This document shows positions 8,599 to 18,071 of a stretch of DNA of 64,000 bases, piece by piece. The stretch's first letter is position 1. Each line of letters starts with the position of its first letter. The notes beneath the pieces are model-generated. The model saw only the letters and a list, made by a program, of their open reading frames with translations, ran no database searches and had not been told where the DNA came from. The stretch is from Flavobacteriales bacterium (lineage in GTDB: Bacteria > Bacteroidota > Bacteroidia > Flavobacteriales > Flavobacteriaceae). The stretch is taken from positions 1 to 64,000 of the forward strand of contig JACJYY010000006.1 in assembly GCA_020635875.1 (NCBI GenBank), in the 5' to 3' direction. Position numbers and translations under genes: made by a program.

Positions 8599-11094
8599 AT
8601 GAAACAGAATGTTTTTTTTGACGAAACTTATACGTTAAATAAAATCAAGCATTATTTACCCACTCAAGCTCCTCTAAAGGACTTCGTACACCATAATACC
8701 TTACATGCATTTCAAAATAAACCGTTTTTTGAGGCTTTAACTCAAGCTTCTTCTATATTCGGATATAAAACGCTATTATCCCTTGATGAATATCGTTCCT
8801 TATATAAGGAAAATAAGATTAGTCCTGAAATACTTGAACAAGTTATAGTTAACGCAAAGGGAAAAGAATTGCTGCCAAAATGGAAAGAATTTGTTCTCAC
8901 AAGTAATTACAATTCCTCAAACAAACAACAAATAGGCCTACTGAGAAAACTCTGGAAAAAGATTTATCAAATTGATTTGGACTCTACGGTACACCGTAAT
9001 TTATTTCAATTGCTAAGTTCTTATCTAGACCAAGGAATCGCAATTCAAAACTTTCCAATACCCAACTCTGGTTTAAAATCTGCTATACGAAGAATAGAAC
9101 AGAATAGCTTTTTTCCAATTTTTAAATCCAAAAGGGTAAAAAACCTACTCTATAAACGAAACTGTTCTATATCTGATTTACTTGAAATAATTGTTGGGGA
9201 CGAAAAACTATATGAACAATATCTCTTTGATCAACAATTTGCTCATCCTGGCTGGTCTGGATTAGTAGCTACTATCGAAAGTAAACCGCAAACTTTATTG
9301 GACAAAAGAAGAATTACTTTAGAAGATGTAATTTTTATAGAGCTCTTATTAGAAATAGATTTCCTTGATCAAGAATTCAATGAAAACTGGGCTTCATTAT
9401 CAAAAATTGCACAGCCTAAACCTATTTCTTTGTTTGATAAAGTTGCACCCTCAGAAAAGGATGAAGTGTTACAAATTTGGCAAAATGCTTACGAATGGAC
9501 TTATTATGACGAAGTCCTAAGTGGTATTCAAAACACCTATTCTCAATCAACAACAGAAACAGAATCTCCTAAATTTCAAGCCTTTTTTTGTATTGATGAT
9601 AGAGAAATTTCTATTCGACAACACCTCGAGCTTTTAGAACCTAATTGCGAAACCTTTGGTACTCCTGGACATTTTGCTTTAGACACTATGTTCCAACCTC
9701 AACATGGTAAATTTTACACTCAAATTTGCCCCGCTCCTATTACTCCAAAGTATCTCATAAAAGAAGAAGAACAATCGTACAAAAGAAAAAAAGACATTCA
9801 TTTCAAAAAACATAGTCATCATTTGTTAGGAGGATGGATTATTTCTCAGACAGTTGGCTTTTGGTCTCCTGTGAAACTCCTTATGAATTTGTTCAAGCCT
9901 ACTGTTACCTCAGGAACAGCTTACTCTTATATGCACATGCATAAATTTTCTAAACTAACCGTAGAAAATGAGAATAACCATACGGAAAACGGATTACAAG
10001 TAGGATACACCTTAGACGAAATGGTAGATCGTGTAGAAAATGTACTAAAGAGCACTGGTCTTACTAATGACTTTGCTCCGTTAATCTACATCATTGGTCA
10101 TGGAGCCAGCAGTACCAATAATCCTTATTACGCAGGCTATGATTGTGGAGCTTGTTCAGGACGGCCAGGATCTGTTAATGCCAGAGCTTTTGCTGATATA
10201 GCCAATAAACCAAATGTCCGGGAAAAACTCCTCGATAGAGGTATTGATATCCCAGAATCTACTCAGTTTATAGGAGCTCTCCACGATACAACACGTGATG
10301 AATTTATTTTCTATGATGAGAACGTTCTGAGTGTAATCAATCGAAATTCGCACAGTGAAAACAACAAAGTGTTCAGAAAAGCCCTTCGTAATAATGCTAA
10401 AGAACGTTCCAGAAGATTTATGTCTATCGATACCACAAAAAGTGCAAAAGATATTCATGCAAAAGTGAAAGAACGTTCCGTTTCCTTATTTGAGCCCCGA
10501 CCAGAGTTAAATCATTCTAATAATACACTATGCATCGTTGGAAGCAGGAACTTGACTAAGAATTTATTTTTAGATCAAAGAGCTTTTCTTAACTCATATA
10601 ATTATGAAATCGATCCTAAAGGCATCTTTTTGGAAGGAATCCTAAATGCAGCCACACCTGTTTGCGGAGGAATCAACTTGGAATATTACTTTTCGAGAGT
10701 CGATAACGAAAGGTTTGGAGCGGGCTCTAAATTACCCCATAACGTAGTAGGACTTGTAGGGCTGGCCAATGGTGTTGAAGGAGACCTAAGACCTGGACTT
10801 CCTATCCAAATGGTAGAAGTTCATGATCCTCTCCGTTTAATGATGATTATTGAGCATGATCCTACTATTGTATTAGACACTATCAAAAGAAATCCCTCCA
10901 CTTATGAATGGTATAATAATGCTTGGGTAAACTTATCCGTAATACATCCTACAACAAAAAAACTATTTGTTTTTAAAAACGGGAAGTTTAGTCCTTACGT
11001 GACAATAACAAAGGAAAATAAAACTACAAATGACTTAATGAAGGCCATTGAGTCTACCCCACATAATTTACCTGTTTACAGGCTAAACAATTAA
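8599..11094 (+). CDS. dabA: Inorganic carbon transporter subunit DabA (DUF2309)
   Basis: DabA is a large cytoplasmic, carbonic-anhydrase-like protein that pairs with the membrane subunit DabB to accumulate bicarbonate, driven by a cation gradient. The 831 residues include both halves of the zinc site known in the family: Cys331 and Asp333 in FFCIDDRE, and His501 and Cys516 in IIGHGASSTNNP and YDCGAC. The 15-residue spacing between His and Cys equals that of characterised DabA. Other hallmarks are the N-terminal LKDFVHHNTLH and, near the C-terminus, HDPLRLMMIIEHDP. dabB follows after 3 bp. Autotrophs use Dab for carbon fixation. Here no carbon-fixation gene is seen, so a role in feeding bicarbonate to carboxylases is more likely. 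Confidence 0.95.
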   Translation: MKQNVFFDETYTLNKIKHYLPTQAPLKDFVHHNTLHAFQNKPFFEALTQASSIFGYKTLLSLDEYRSLYKENKISPEILEQVIVNAKGKELLPKWKEFVLTSNYNSSNKQQIGLLRKLWKKIYQIDLDSTVHRNLFQLLSSYLDQGIAIQNFPIPNSGLKSAIRRIEQNSFFPIFKSKRVKNLLYKRNCSISDLLEIIVGDEKLYEQYLFDQQFAHPGWSGLVATIESKPQTLLDKRRITLEDVIFIELLLEIDFLDQEFNENWASLSKIAQPKPISLFDKVAPSEKDEVLQIWQNAYEWTYYDEVLSGIQNTYSQSTTETESPKFQAFFCIDDREISIRQHLELLEPNCETFGTPGHFALDTMFQPQHGKFYTQICPAPITPKYLIKEEEQSYKRKKDIHFKKHSHHLLGGWIISQTVGFWSPVKLLMNLFKPTVTSGTAYSYMHMHKFSKLTVENENNHTENGLQVGYTLDEMVDRVENVLKSTGLTNDFAPLIYIIGHGASSTNNPYYAGYDCGACSGRPGSVNARAFADIANKPNVREKLLDRGIDIPESTQFIGALHDTTRDEFIFYDENVLSVINRNSHSENNKVFRKALRNNAKERSRRFMSIDTTKSAKDIHAKVKERSVSLFEPRPELNHSNNTLCIVGSRNLTKNLFLDQRAFLNSYNYEIDPKGIFLEGILNAATPVCGGINLEYYFSRVDNERFGAGSKLPHNVVGLVGLANGVEGDLRPGLPIQMVEVHDPLRLMMIIEHDPTIVLDTIKRNPSTYEWYNNAWVNLSVIHPTTKKLFVFKNGKFSPYVTITKENKTTNDLMKAIESTPHNLPVYRLNN

Positions 11095-11097
11095 AAA

Positions 11098-12967
11098 ATG
11101 AAAACAGCATTAATTATTTTTATTCTCATTCCTTTAACAGGATTTATAACAAATCTGTTTATATCCCCTAAAAATGAAAAATTAATTTCATTAACAGCTC
11201 TTTTTACAATAGGTTCTCAATTATTGTTCGCTGTTGGTTTTATTTTTTATTGGATGATTCATCATACACCTGTTATAAATGTGAATGAATTAACGCTATA
11301 TAAACATGCTGATTACACCTTTTTTATTGACTTGTTTTTTGACAAAATAACAGCAACCTATCTTTTTGTTTCTTCTCTATTGAGCCTACTAATCGTAATT
11401 TATGCCAAAACTTACTTACATCGAGAATCGGGATACAAACGTTTCTTTAACACCATCTTATTTTTCTTTTTAGGTCTCAATATAATTATATTTTCAGGCA
11501 ACTTCGAAACCTTATTTATCGGTTGGGAAATCTTCGGTATTTCATCATTTCTACTTATTGCTTTTTACAGAAATCGTTACCTCCCTGTCCGTAACGCTTT
11601 TAAAATTTTCTCAATCTATCGCATAGCTGATTTAGGTTTGATACTAACCATGTGGCTCAGCCACCATTTATGGCATGAGAATATTACTTTCCTAGAATTA
11701 AATAATTCGACCTTAGTCCAAGACCATCTACTAACACATCCTTATGTTGGTTATGCTATATCATTAGCCATTCTATTAGCTGTTGCTGCCAAATCAGCCC
11801 AGTTTCCCTTTTCCTATTGGTTACCACGAGCCATGGAAGGACCAACTCCTTCAAGCGCCATATTTTATGGCTCTTTAGCTATTCATATAGGTATCTTTTT
11901 AATCTTAAGAACCTATCCTTTTTGGTCTCAACAAGTAGTTATCAAAATACTTGTTATTACTATGGGTGTTTTTAGCGCTATAATAGGCACACTAACTTCT
12001 CGTGTCCAATCTTCAATTAAATCTCAAATAGCCTATTCATCTATTGCCCAAATTGGACTGATTTTTATCGAAATAGCATTAGGACTCGAAACCTTAGCTT
12101 TAATACACTTTATCAGGTAATGCATTTTTAAGAGCGTATCAGTTATTAATCTCTCCCTCTACTGTTACTTACCTCTTAAAAGAGCAATTTTTTGACTTTG
12201 AACCTCATCAAAGACGAACAGAAAAATCTTGGAAAAAAATAATTAAATACTCTCTGTATGTGCTTAACCTAAAAGAATGGAATTTAGATTTTTTCTTATA
12301 CACGTATCTCTGGAGACCCTTTAAAAAAGTTGGAAATTCTCTACAATTCCTCAATTTTAAAAATACACTTGTATTTTCATTAATAGTTTTTGGTTCTGGA
12401 TTTACTATTCTTTTTAATCGAGATAGTATCCCTAATTATGTTACTCTTTATCTACCAGGTGTTTTTTCTTTCATAGGCATTACCCTAGTAGTTAAAGCTT
12501 TTGCTGAACGCAAAAACGTTTTTCTTAGTCTATTTCTAATCATTAGCAATCACTTTTGGATTGCCCTCGCCGTTGCTTTTAATGAAGATTTTATATTCTC
12601 TCAGGCACTCCTCTACTTAAGCGGCGTTATAGTATCTGGAATAGTTGGCTTTATTTGTTTATATCAACTTAAACAAAAGGGAGAATTTTTTGATTTGAAT
12701 GATTACTACGGGCATTCTTACGAACATAACCGATTGAGTTTTGTCTTTTTGCTAGCTTGCCTAGGTCTTGCAGGGTTTCCTATTACCACAACATTTTTAG
12801 GAGAGGACTTAATCTTTAGTCACATTCATACCAACCAAATAGCATTACCGTATTTTGTTTCCTTGAGTTTCATTATCGACGGTTTAGCTTTAATACGAAT
12901 TTATTCGAGAATATTTTTGGGACCACATCATAAAGATTATCATGAAATCCCTTATCGATCTGCTTAA
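11098..12967 (+). pseudogene. dabB: dabB (NuoL-like membrane subunit of Dab), split by one frameshift
   Basis: DabB is the proton- or Na+-conducting membrane partner of DabA, related to NADH dehydrogenase subunit 5. The first part (11098-12120, 340 residues) carries the family core, with YWLPRAMEGPTPSSAIFYG and SRVQSSIKSQIAYSSIAQIG, and ends at LALIHFIR-stop. The next frame continues the family sequence without a gap from about 12116 (GNAFLRAYQLLISPSTVTYL) to 12967, ending in ARIYSRIFLGPHH-like helices. The two parts join near 12104-12117 if one base is removed or two are added. Together they give about 623 residues, a full-length DabB. GTG at 12260 begins an open frame but lies inside the continuous homology, so it is not a real start. 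This is either a true inactivating mutation or an assembly error. Confidence 0.85.
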
Positions 12968-12998
12968 TATATAAAAAACAAATTTTTACTTTCGCATT

Positions 12999-14321
12999 AT
13001 GAACAAAAAAACATTAATTACAGATTTATTGGCAGGATTAACAGTCAGTTTTGCCGCTCTTTCATTAGGAGCTGCTTTTGGTGTAATGTCTGGCCGAGGT
13101 GCTTTTGCAGGTATGCTAGGGGCAGCTATAATCCCTATAATAGCTTCTCTCTTTGGAGGCACACGGGTACAAGCATCAGGACCTACTGCACCTATGACAG
13201 CTATAACTTCATTAGTGGTTGCTTATGCACACGATAGCTTTCCTGGCTCAAAAGAATTAGCCGAGCAGTTTATTACACTGATTATCTTGATGAGTAGTAT
13301 ATTCATCATTTTGGCAGGTGTTTTCAAATTGGGGAAATTCATTGCATTAGTTCCACAAGTTGTAGTTCTTGGATTTATGAACGGAATTGCTGTTTTGATA
13401 TGGATTGATCAACTCAAAAAACTTTTTGGTTTAGCTGGTAAAACAGCCTTAGAGGGAGGTATTTTAACAAATTCTATTATTGCTTTTGGATGCCTTGGTT
13501 TGATCTATCTATTTCCTACTGTATTCAAAAAAATAGGCTTACCAGCCAATATCAGACGCTTTTTGCCTTCCATCTTTATCACTATTGTTTTGATTACAAC
13601 AATAACAAGTGTAACAAACATTGATGTAGCACGTGTAAAATTGGGGAGTGAAATCAATACTATAGCAGACTTTATCTCCTTAATCTCGTCATACTTTCCT
13701 ACAGATTCACACCTATTCACTTCTGAGTTACTGCTGCAAGCTCTTCCTTATGCTTTACAATTATGTATGTTGGCTTATTTGGATTCGTTACTGACTAGTT
13801 TGGTCGTAGACAAAATGACTAAAGAAACCACAAAATACAATAAAGAGCTTGTAGCACAAGGCCTAGCCAATGGTATCGCTGGGTTACTACAAGGAATTCC
13901 TGGAGCTCAAGCCACTATCCGTTCTGTGCTATTAATTAAGGAAGGTGCCCAAAATCGTATTGCAGGGGTATTTGTTGGGGTATTTGCTTTGTTAGGCTTT
14001 TTAGTATTTAGTAACCTGATCGTTTTGATTACTTCAGCTGTATTTGTAGGTGTTTTATTTAAAGCGGGATTAGATGTTATGGATAGAGACTTCGTACTTA
14101 CTTACTATAGATTTAAATGGTTCAAAGACCGTAATCGTAATATTCAGTTATTCTTCATCCTCTATACTACTATTGTAACTGTAGTTGTCGATTTGAATAT
14201 GGCTGTGATTTCTGGTACTGTATTTTTCTATATTAGTAAAAAATTCTTTGCCATTACCGATGCTGAATCTGACTTTGAAGAAATTCACTCCGCAGAGTTA
14301 TTAGGACAAGAAACAGAATAA
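12999..14321 (+). CDS. SulP family inorganic anion transporter without STAS domain
   Basis: This polytopic inner-membrane carrier of 440 residues belongs to the SulP/SLC26 family, whose members move sulfate, bicarbonate or other anions. The signature region is present (DLLAGLTVSFAALSLGAAFG, then FGGTRVQASGPTAPMTAI). The conserved later block QGLANGIAGLLQGIPGAQAT is also intact. It stops shortly after the last membrane helix, at GTVFFYISKKFF plus about 20 acidic residues. The cytoplasmic STAS domain usual in the family is therefore missing. It lies 31 bp after dabB in a carbonic-anhydrase/Dab locus, so bicarbonate is a reasonable substrate. TACTTTCG at 12987-12994 resembles a -7 element just 4 bp before the ATG. 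Confidence 0.88.
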   Translation: MNKKTLITDLLAGLTVSFAALSLGAAFGVMSGRGAFAGMLGAAIIPIIASLFGGTRVQASGPTAPMTAITSLVVAYAHDSFPGSKELAEQFITLIILMSSIFIILAGVFKLGKFIALVPQVVVLGFMNGIAVLIWIDQLKKLFGLAGKTALEGGILTNSIIAFGCLGLIYLFPTVFKKIGLPANIRRFLPSIFITIVLITTITSVTNIDVARVKLGSEINTIADFISLISSYFPTDSHLFTSELLLQALPYALQLCMLAYLDSLLTSLVVDKMTKETTKYNKELVAQGLANGIAGLLQGIPGAQATIRSVLLIKEGAQNRIAGVFVGVFALLGFLVFSNLIVLITSAVFVGVLFKAGLDVMDRDFVLTYYRFKWFKDRNRNIQLFFILYTTIVTVVVDLNMAVISGTVFFYISKKFFAITDAESDFEEIHSAELLGQETE

Positions 14322-14330
14322 GTTGAATAG

Positions 14331-15086
14331 ATGAAAAGAGCAAAGTCTCAATTGTTGTATATACTTTTATTAGCAATAACCAGTAGTGTTTTTGGTCAAC
14401 AGAAACCAATTGATTCTTTAAAGCAACAAAAAGAAAATTTTAACTATAAAGCTTTAATTATTCCAGCAACTTTAATTACATACGGAGTAATAGGGCAAGA
14501 CAACGGTCAGATTGAATTGTTTAATCGAGACTTAAAAAAGGAGATTAAGGAACATATTGATGAGCGCTTTACCATTGATGATATTTCTCAATATTCTCCT
14601 ATGTTATCCGTTTATGTCCTTAATGCGTTAAAAGTAAAAGGGCGACATAATTTTAGAGATCGCACGATGATAATTTCTACAGCCTATATCCTCATGGGAA
14701 CAACTGTCAATATATTGAAAGCAACCACTCATGTTAAACGTCCTGATAGTTCTTCTGATAATTCGTTCCCTTCTGGTCATACGGCAACAGCCTTTATGGG
14801 AGCAGAATACTTACATCAAGAGTATAAAGATTCTTCTATTTGGTATAGCATTGCAGGTTATGGCGTTGCGGCAGGAACTGGTTTTTTTAGAATCTATAAC
14901 AACAGACATTGGCTAACAGATGTCGCTACTGGAGCAGGCATTGGCATATTAAGTACCAAAGCTGCATATTGGTTGCACCCTCGTCTAAAAAAGTTTTTTT
15001 CAAAAAAGGAAAAATCAATCTCAGGAATTGTTTTACCTTTCTATTCAAAAGACGCTTATGGTCTGAGTTTATCTGTAAAAATATAA
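14331..15086 (+). CDS. PAP2-family phosphatase, exported
   Basis: This 251-residue member of the phosphatidic acid phosphatase type 2 family has a signal peptide ending SSVFGQ near residue 22. The three-part active site is present: KATTHVKRP (KX6RP-like), FPSGHTATAF, and FRIYNNRHWLTDVATG, which supplies the Arg, His and Asp of the third motif. Such enzymes remove phosphate from lipid phosphates or undecaprenyl pyrophosphate on the periplasmic side. The preceding segment is soluble-looking, and fewer membrane helices are seen than in classical PAP2, as in many Bacteroidota versions. Its stop codon overlaps the start of the next gene (TAATG), so they are co-transcribed. Confidence 0.87.
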   Translation: MKRAKSQLLYILLLAITSSVFGQQKPIDSLKQQKENFNYKALIIPATLITYGVIGQDNGQIELFNRDLKKEIKEHIDERFTIDDISQYSPMLSVYVLNALKVKGRHNFRDRTMIISTAYILMGTTVNILKATTHVKRPDSSSDNSFPSGHTATAFMGAEYLHQEYKDSSIWYSIAGYGVAAGTGFFRIYNNRHWLTDVATGAGIGILSTKAAYWLHPRLKKFFSKKEKSISGIVLPFYSKDAYGLSLSVKI

Positions 15087-16399
15087 TGTCACACCACAGA
15101 AAAAGAAACAAATCATTAGGATTGACCGAACTGATTGCCATCGCATTAGGAGGAATGGTAGGTGGTGGGATTTTTACTATTTTAGGGATATCCGTTGCTA
15201 TGATTGGTAATCTGACCCCAGTTGCTATACTCATTGGAGGATTGATTGCTTTTTTGGCTGCATACTCCTACGTTCAACTAGGACTTTTCTATAAAGATGA
15301 AGGAGCTACTTATTCTTTCTATAAGAGAACATATCCTAATTCACGGTTTTCAGCTTCTGTCATTGGATGGTTTATCATATTTGGCTACATCTCTACATTA
15401 GCTCTTTATGCTTATACATTTTCCTCATATGCCATAAGTAACATGTCTTTTTCAAACATTATTTGGATAAAAAAAACAATGGCAGTAGTCATCATCGGTG
15501 TGTTTTCTCTAATTAACATTTGGAGTGTGAATGGTGTAGGAAAAACAGAAGATATAATGGTCTATACCAAAATAATTGTCTTACTTGTTATTTCTATAAT
15601 CCTCATTAAACATGGAACTATAAATACAGATACCTTTATCCAAAATATAAAAGAAGACCTCAAAAGTTCGAGTCTATTTGCCGTTTTAATAGTGTCTTCT
15701 CTAACTTTTGTCGCTTATGAAGGTTTTCAGTTGGTTATTCATGCAATGGACGAAATGGAAAATCCTGCTAAGAATATCCCACGAGCTATTTACTCTTCCA
15801 TAATAATTGCCACAACTTTATATTTCATCATTTCTACAGGAGCATTATTTGCTATTCCTATACAAGACATCATTGAAAACAAAGAATATGCTCTAGCCGC
15901 TGGAGCAAATAACATCTTGGGGAAAACGGGAACAAATCTCGTTATATTGGGGGCAATTTTAGCCACAAGCAGTGCTATTAGCGGAACAGTATTTGGTTCT
16001 TCCCGGTTATTATCTGTAATAGCTAAAGACGGATATTTTCCTCTTTGGTTATCCCAAAGAAAGGACAATATCCCTAAAAATGCTATTATTTTAATCGCCT
16101 GTTTATCCAGTATCTTAATAATTATTGGCGGACTCGAATTAATTCTTGAATTCGGCAGTATTACTTTCCTATTAGTCTCTCTACTTATGGCTATAGCCAA
16201 TTATAAGATGAGAGAACTAACCAATTCCTCAAAACTAACAACAATACTCGCTATTATAGGATTATCAATAGGCGGGATACTCATACTCTATTATGAATTC
16301 ACAAACGAATGGACACAGATGCTATTCATTATTTTTCTTTATGCACTATTGACCGTTTGCGCCTGGTGGTACTCATTTAGAAGAAAAATTAAAATTTGA
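15086..16399 (+). CDS. APC-family amino acid permease
   Basis: This is an inner-membrane amino acid/polyamine carrier with about twelve hydrophobic segments and 437 residues from the ATG at 15086. The family's first-helix signature LTELIAIALGGMVGGGIFTI lies at about residues 12-31. The open frame extends upstream to 14909, but that part overlaps the PAP2 gene and lacks family features, so the overlapping ATG (TAATG with the PAP2 stop) was chosen. FVAYEGFQLVIHAMDEMENP and GSSRLLSVIAKDGYFP in the middle are also typical. The substrate is unknown. Its frame does not run into the following thioredoxin gene, which begins 38 bp later. Confidence 0.88.
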   Translation: MSHHRKRNKSLGLTELIAIALGGMVGGGIFTILGISVAMIGNLTPVAILIGGLIAFLAAYSYVQLGLFYKDEGATYSFYKRTYPNSRFSASVIGWFIIFGYISTLALYAYTFSSYAISNMSFSNIIWIKKTMAVVIIGVFSLINIWSVNGVGKTEDIMVYTKIIVLLVISIILIKHGTINTDTFIQNIKEDLKSSSLFAVLIVSSLTFVAYEGFQLVIHAMDEMENPAKNIPRAIYSSIIIATTLYFIISTGALFAIPIQDIIENKEYALAAGANNILGKTGTNLVILGAILATSSAISGTVFGSSRLLSVIAKDGYFPLWLSQRKDNIPKNAIILIACLSSILIIIGGLELILEFGSITFLLVSLLMAIANYKMRELTNSSKLTTILAIIGLSIGGILILYYEFTNEWTQMLFIIFLYALLTVCAWWYSFRRKIKI

Positions 16400-16437
16400 A
16401 ATAAAAAAATAAATCATTAACTCTTAAAAACAACGAA

Positions 16438-16878
16438 ATGAATAAATACGTAATCCTTTTAAGCTTGTTCCTTTTAAGCTTAAACACAGCCTTTAGTCAA
16501 AATTGGGAAACTGATTTTGCTAAAGCAAAAGACTTATCTTCAAAAGAACACAAACCTATTATACTTGTTTTTCAGGGTTCTGATTGGTGTGCGCCTTGTA
16601 TCAAATTAGATCGTGCTATATGGAGCACTGACTCCTTCAAAAAGTACGCTACTGAACATTACGTGATGTTAAAGGCTGATTTCCCTAAGCGAAAGAAAAA
16701 TGCTTTATCACCAGAACAAACCAAAAAAAATGCAACCCTCGCTGAAAAGTATAATAAAAATGGAATTTTCCCTTTTGTTGTCATCCTCGATTCCAAAGGA
16801 AAAATCCTTGGTGAAACAGGTTACAAGAAAGTAACTCCTGAAGAGTATATCAAACTGTTAAATTCCTTTATTAAATAA
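16438..16878 (+). CDS. Exported thioredoxin-fold protein
   Basis: This 146-residue periplasmic protein has a signal peptide (cut near SLNTAFSQ) and a thioredoxin-like fold. The redox pair is Cys51-Ala-Pro-Cys54 in GSDWCAPCIKLD. The cis-proline region appears as NGIFPFVVILDSKGK. It resembles the thioredoxin/DUF255-like reductases found near ApbE genes in Bacteroidota. The next gene (apbE) starts one base after its stop, so the two are translated from one message. A likely job is to keep a Cys-containing partner reduced, for example the Cys-tailed lipoprotein two genes downstream. That link is inferred from position. Confidence 0.85.
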   Translation: MNKYVILLSLFLLSLNTAFSQNWETDFAKAKDLSSKEHKPIILVFQGSDWCAPCIKLDRAIWSTDSFKKYATEHYVMLKADFPKRKKNALSPEQTKKNATLAEKYNKNGIFPFVVILDSKGKILGETGYKKVTPEEYIKLLNSFIK

Positions 16879-16879
16879 T

Positions 16880-17860
16880 TTGAAACAACTCCTTTTTATA
16901 TCATTTGTTCTTTTTACAATAACTTGTACTGCGCAGCATTCCTATACGCAAACGCTCAAATTAATGGGCAGTCGTTTTGATATTACCGTAGTCGCTAATG
17001 ACTCTATTGAAGGGAGCAAATACATTGCTATCGCTATTGAAGAAATTACCCGAATAGAAAAGCTTATTTCTTCCTGGGACGCTAATTCTCAGACTTCGGT
17101 AATAAACCGAAATGCGGGTATCCAACCCGTAAAAATTGAACAAGAATTATTTCAACTAATCGAAAGAGCTATTGGAATCTCTAGATTAACCGATGGAGCT
17201 TTTGACATTAGCTATGCCTCCATGGATAAAGTGTGGAAATTTGATGGATCCGTAACTGAACTTCCTTCAAAAGAAACAATTAATAACTCTATTACTAAAG
17301 TGGGTTTCCAGAATATTATCCTTGATAAAGAAAAACAAACCGTCTTTTTAAAATTAGAAGGAATGAAAATTGGGTTTGGAGCCATCGGAAAAGGGTATGC
17401 AGCAGACAAAGCCAAAGATTTACTGCTGTCCAAAGGAGTCTCTTCAGGAATTGTAAATGCTTCAGGAGACATGAATACCTGGGGAAAACAACCCAACGGA
17501 AAGGAATGGAAAATCGCACTAACTAACCCCTTAGACAAAAATAAAGTATTCGCATTATTACCTGTTAGCGATGCTGCTGTAGTAACCTCTGGAAACTACG
17601 AAAAATACATTACTTTTAACGGGAAGCGATATACTCATATCATAGACCCTCGTACTGGGTATCCTTCTACTGGTGTTATTAGTGTTACTGTTTTTGCACC
17701 TAAAGCGGAACTTGCTGATGCACTTGCCACTTCGGTTTTTGTGATGGGAAAAGAAACAGGTCTAGACCGAATCAACCAGTTACCAAATGTGGAATGTGTT
17801 CTTATTGACGAAGAAGGAAAAATTTTTACATCAAAAAATATAGAAATAGAAAAGCTATGA
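16880..17860 (+). CDS. apbE: FAD:protein FMN transferase ApbE
   Basis: ApbE attaches FMN covalently to Ser/Thr of exported redox proteins, using FAD. The 326-residue product begins with TTG at 16880 and has a signal peptide ending TCTAQ. Typical blocks are MGSRFDITV near the N-terminus, FDISYASMDKVW, the GAIGKGYAADKAKDLL substrate/FAD loop, NASGDMNTWG, and the metal/active site region THIIDPRTGYPSTG followed by ADALATSVFVMG. It overlaps the DUF4266 gene by 4 bp. No protein with an obvious ApbE target motif (Dx(S/T)GAT-like) was noticed in the window, so its substrate is not identified here. Confidence 0.93.
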   Translation: MKQLLFISFVLFTITCTAQHSYTQTLKLMGSRFDITVVANDSIEGSKYIAIAIEEITRIEKLISSWDANSQTSVINRNAGIQPVKIEQELFQLIERAIGISRLTDGAFDISYASMDKVWKFDGSVTELPSKETINNSITKVGFQNIILDKEKQTVFLKLEGMKIGFGAIGKGYAADKAKDLLLSKGVSSGIVNASGDMNTWGKQPNGKEWKIALTNPLDKNKVFALLPVSDAAVVTSGNYEKYITFNGKRYTHIIDPRTGYPSTGVISVTVFAPKAELADALATSVFVMGKETGLDRINQLPNVECVLIDEEGKIFTSKNIEIEKL

Positions 17861-18069
17861 TTAAAAAAATAATACTACTATCTCTAATCAGTATTTTTTT
17901 TAGCGGCTGTGTAGTCGTAAAAGAATACGAAAAAGTTAATATCAACGACCCTGATATGACATTGGCGGACAAAAAATGTGATCGTAATATTGAAACCATG
18001 CACTCTTACAGAGAAGCGGCTGTAGGGGCAAATGGAGGTAAAACAGGAGGTGGCTGCGGCTGTAACTAG
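17857..18069 (+). CDS. DUF4266 lipoprotein, Cys-rich tail
   Basis: This tiny lipoprotein of 70 residues has a lipobox FSGC at Cys18, so the mature part is about 53 residues. It contains DPDMTLADKKCDRN, a conserved-looking SYREAAVGANGGKTGG segment, and ends GGGCGCN with two cysteines (67 and 69). I recognise it as DUF4266, which sits between ApbE and DUF3570 genes in many bacteria. Its role is unknown. The C-terminal Cys pair might carry a cofactor or metal, or be the substrate of the thioredoxin-like protein two genes upstream. It overlaps apbE by 4 bp and is followed 2 bp later by the DUF3570 gene. Confidence 0.85.
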   Translation: MIKKIILLSLISIFFSGCVVVKEYEKVNINDPDMTLADKKCDRNIETMHSYREAAVGANGGKTGGGCGCN

Positions 18070-18071
18070 AT

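Noticed and set aside
12112..12120. Programmed frameshift in dabB
   Set aside because: The site has no slippery run, no typical stop context and no visible downstream structure, and such recoding is not known to me for dabB.
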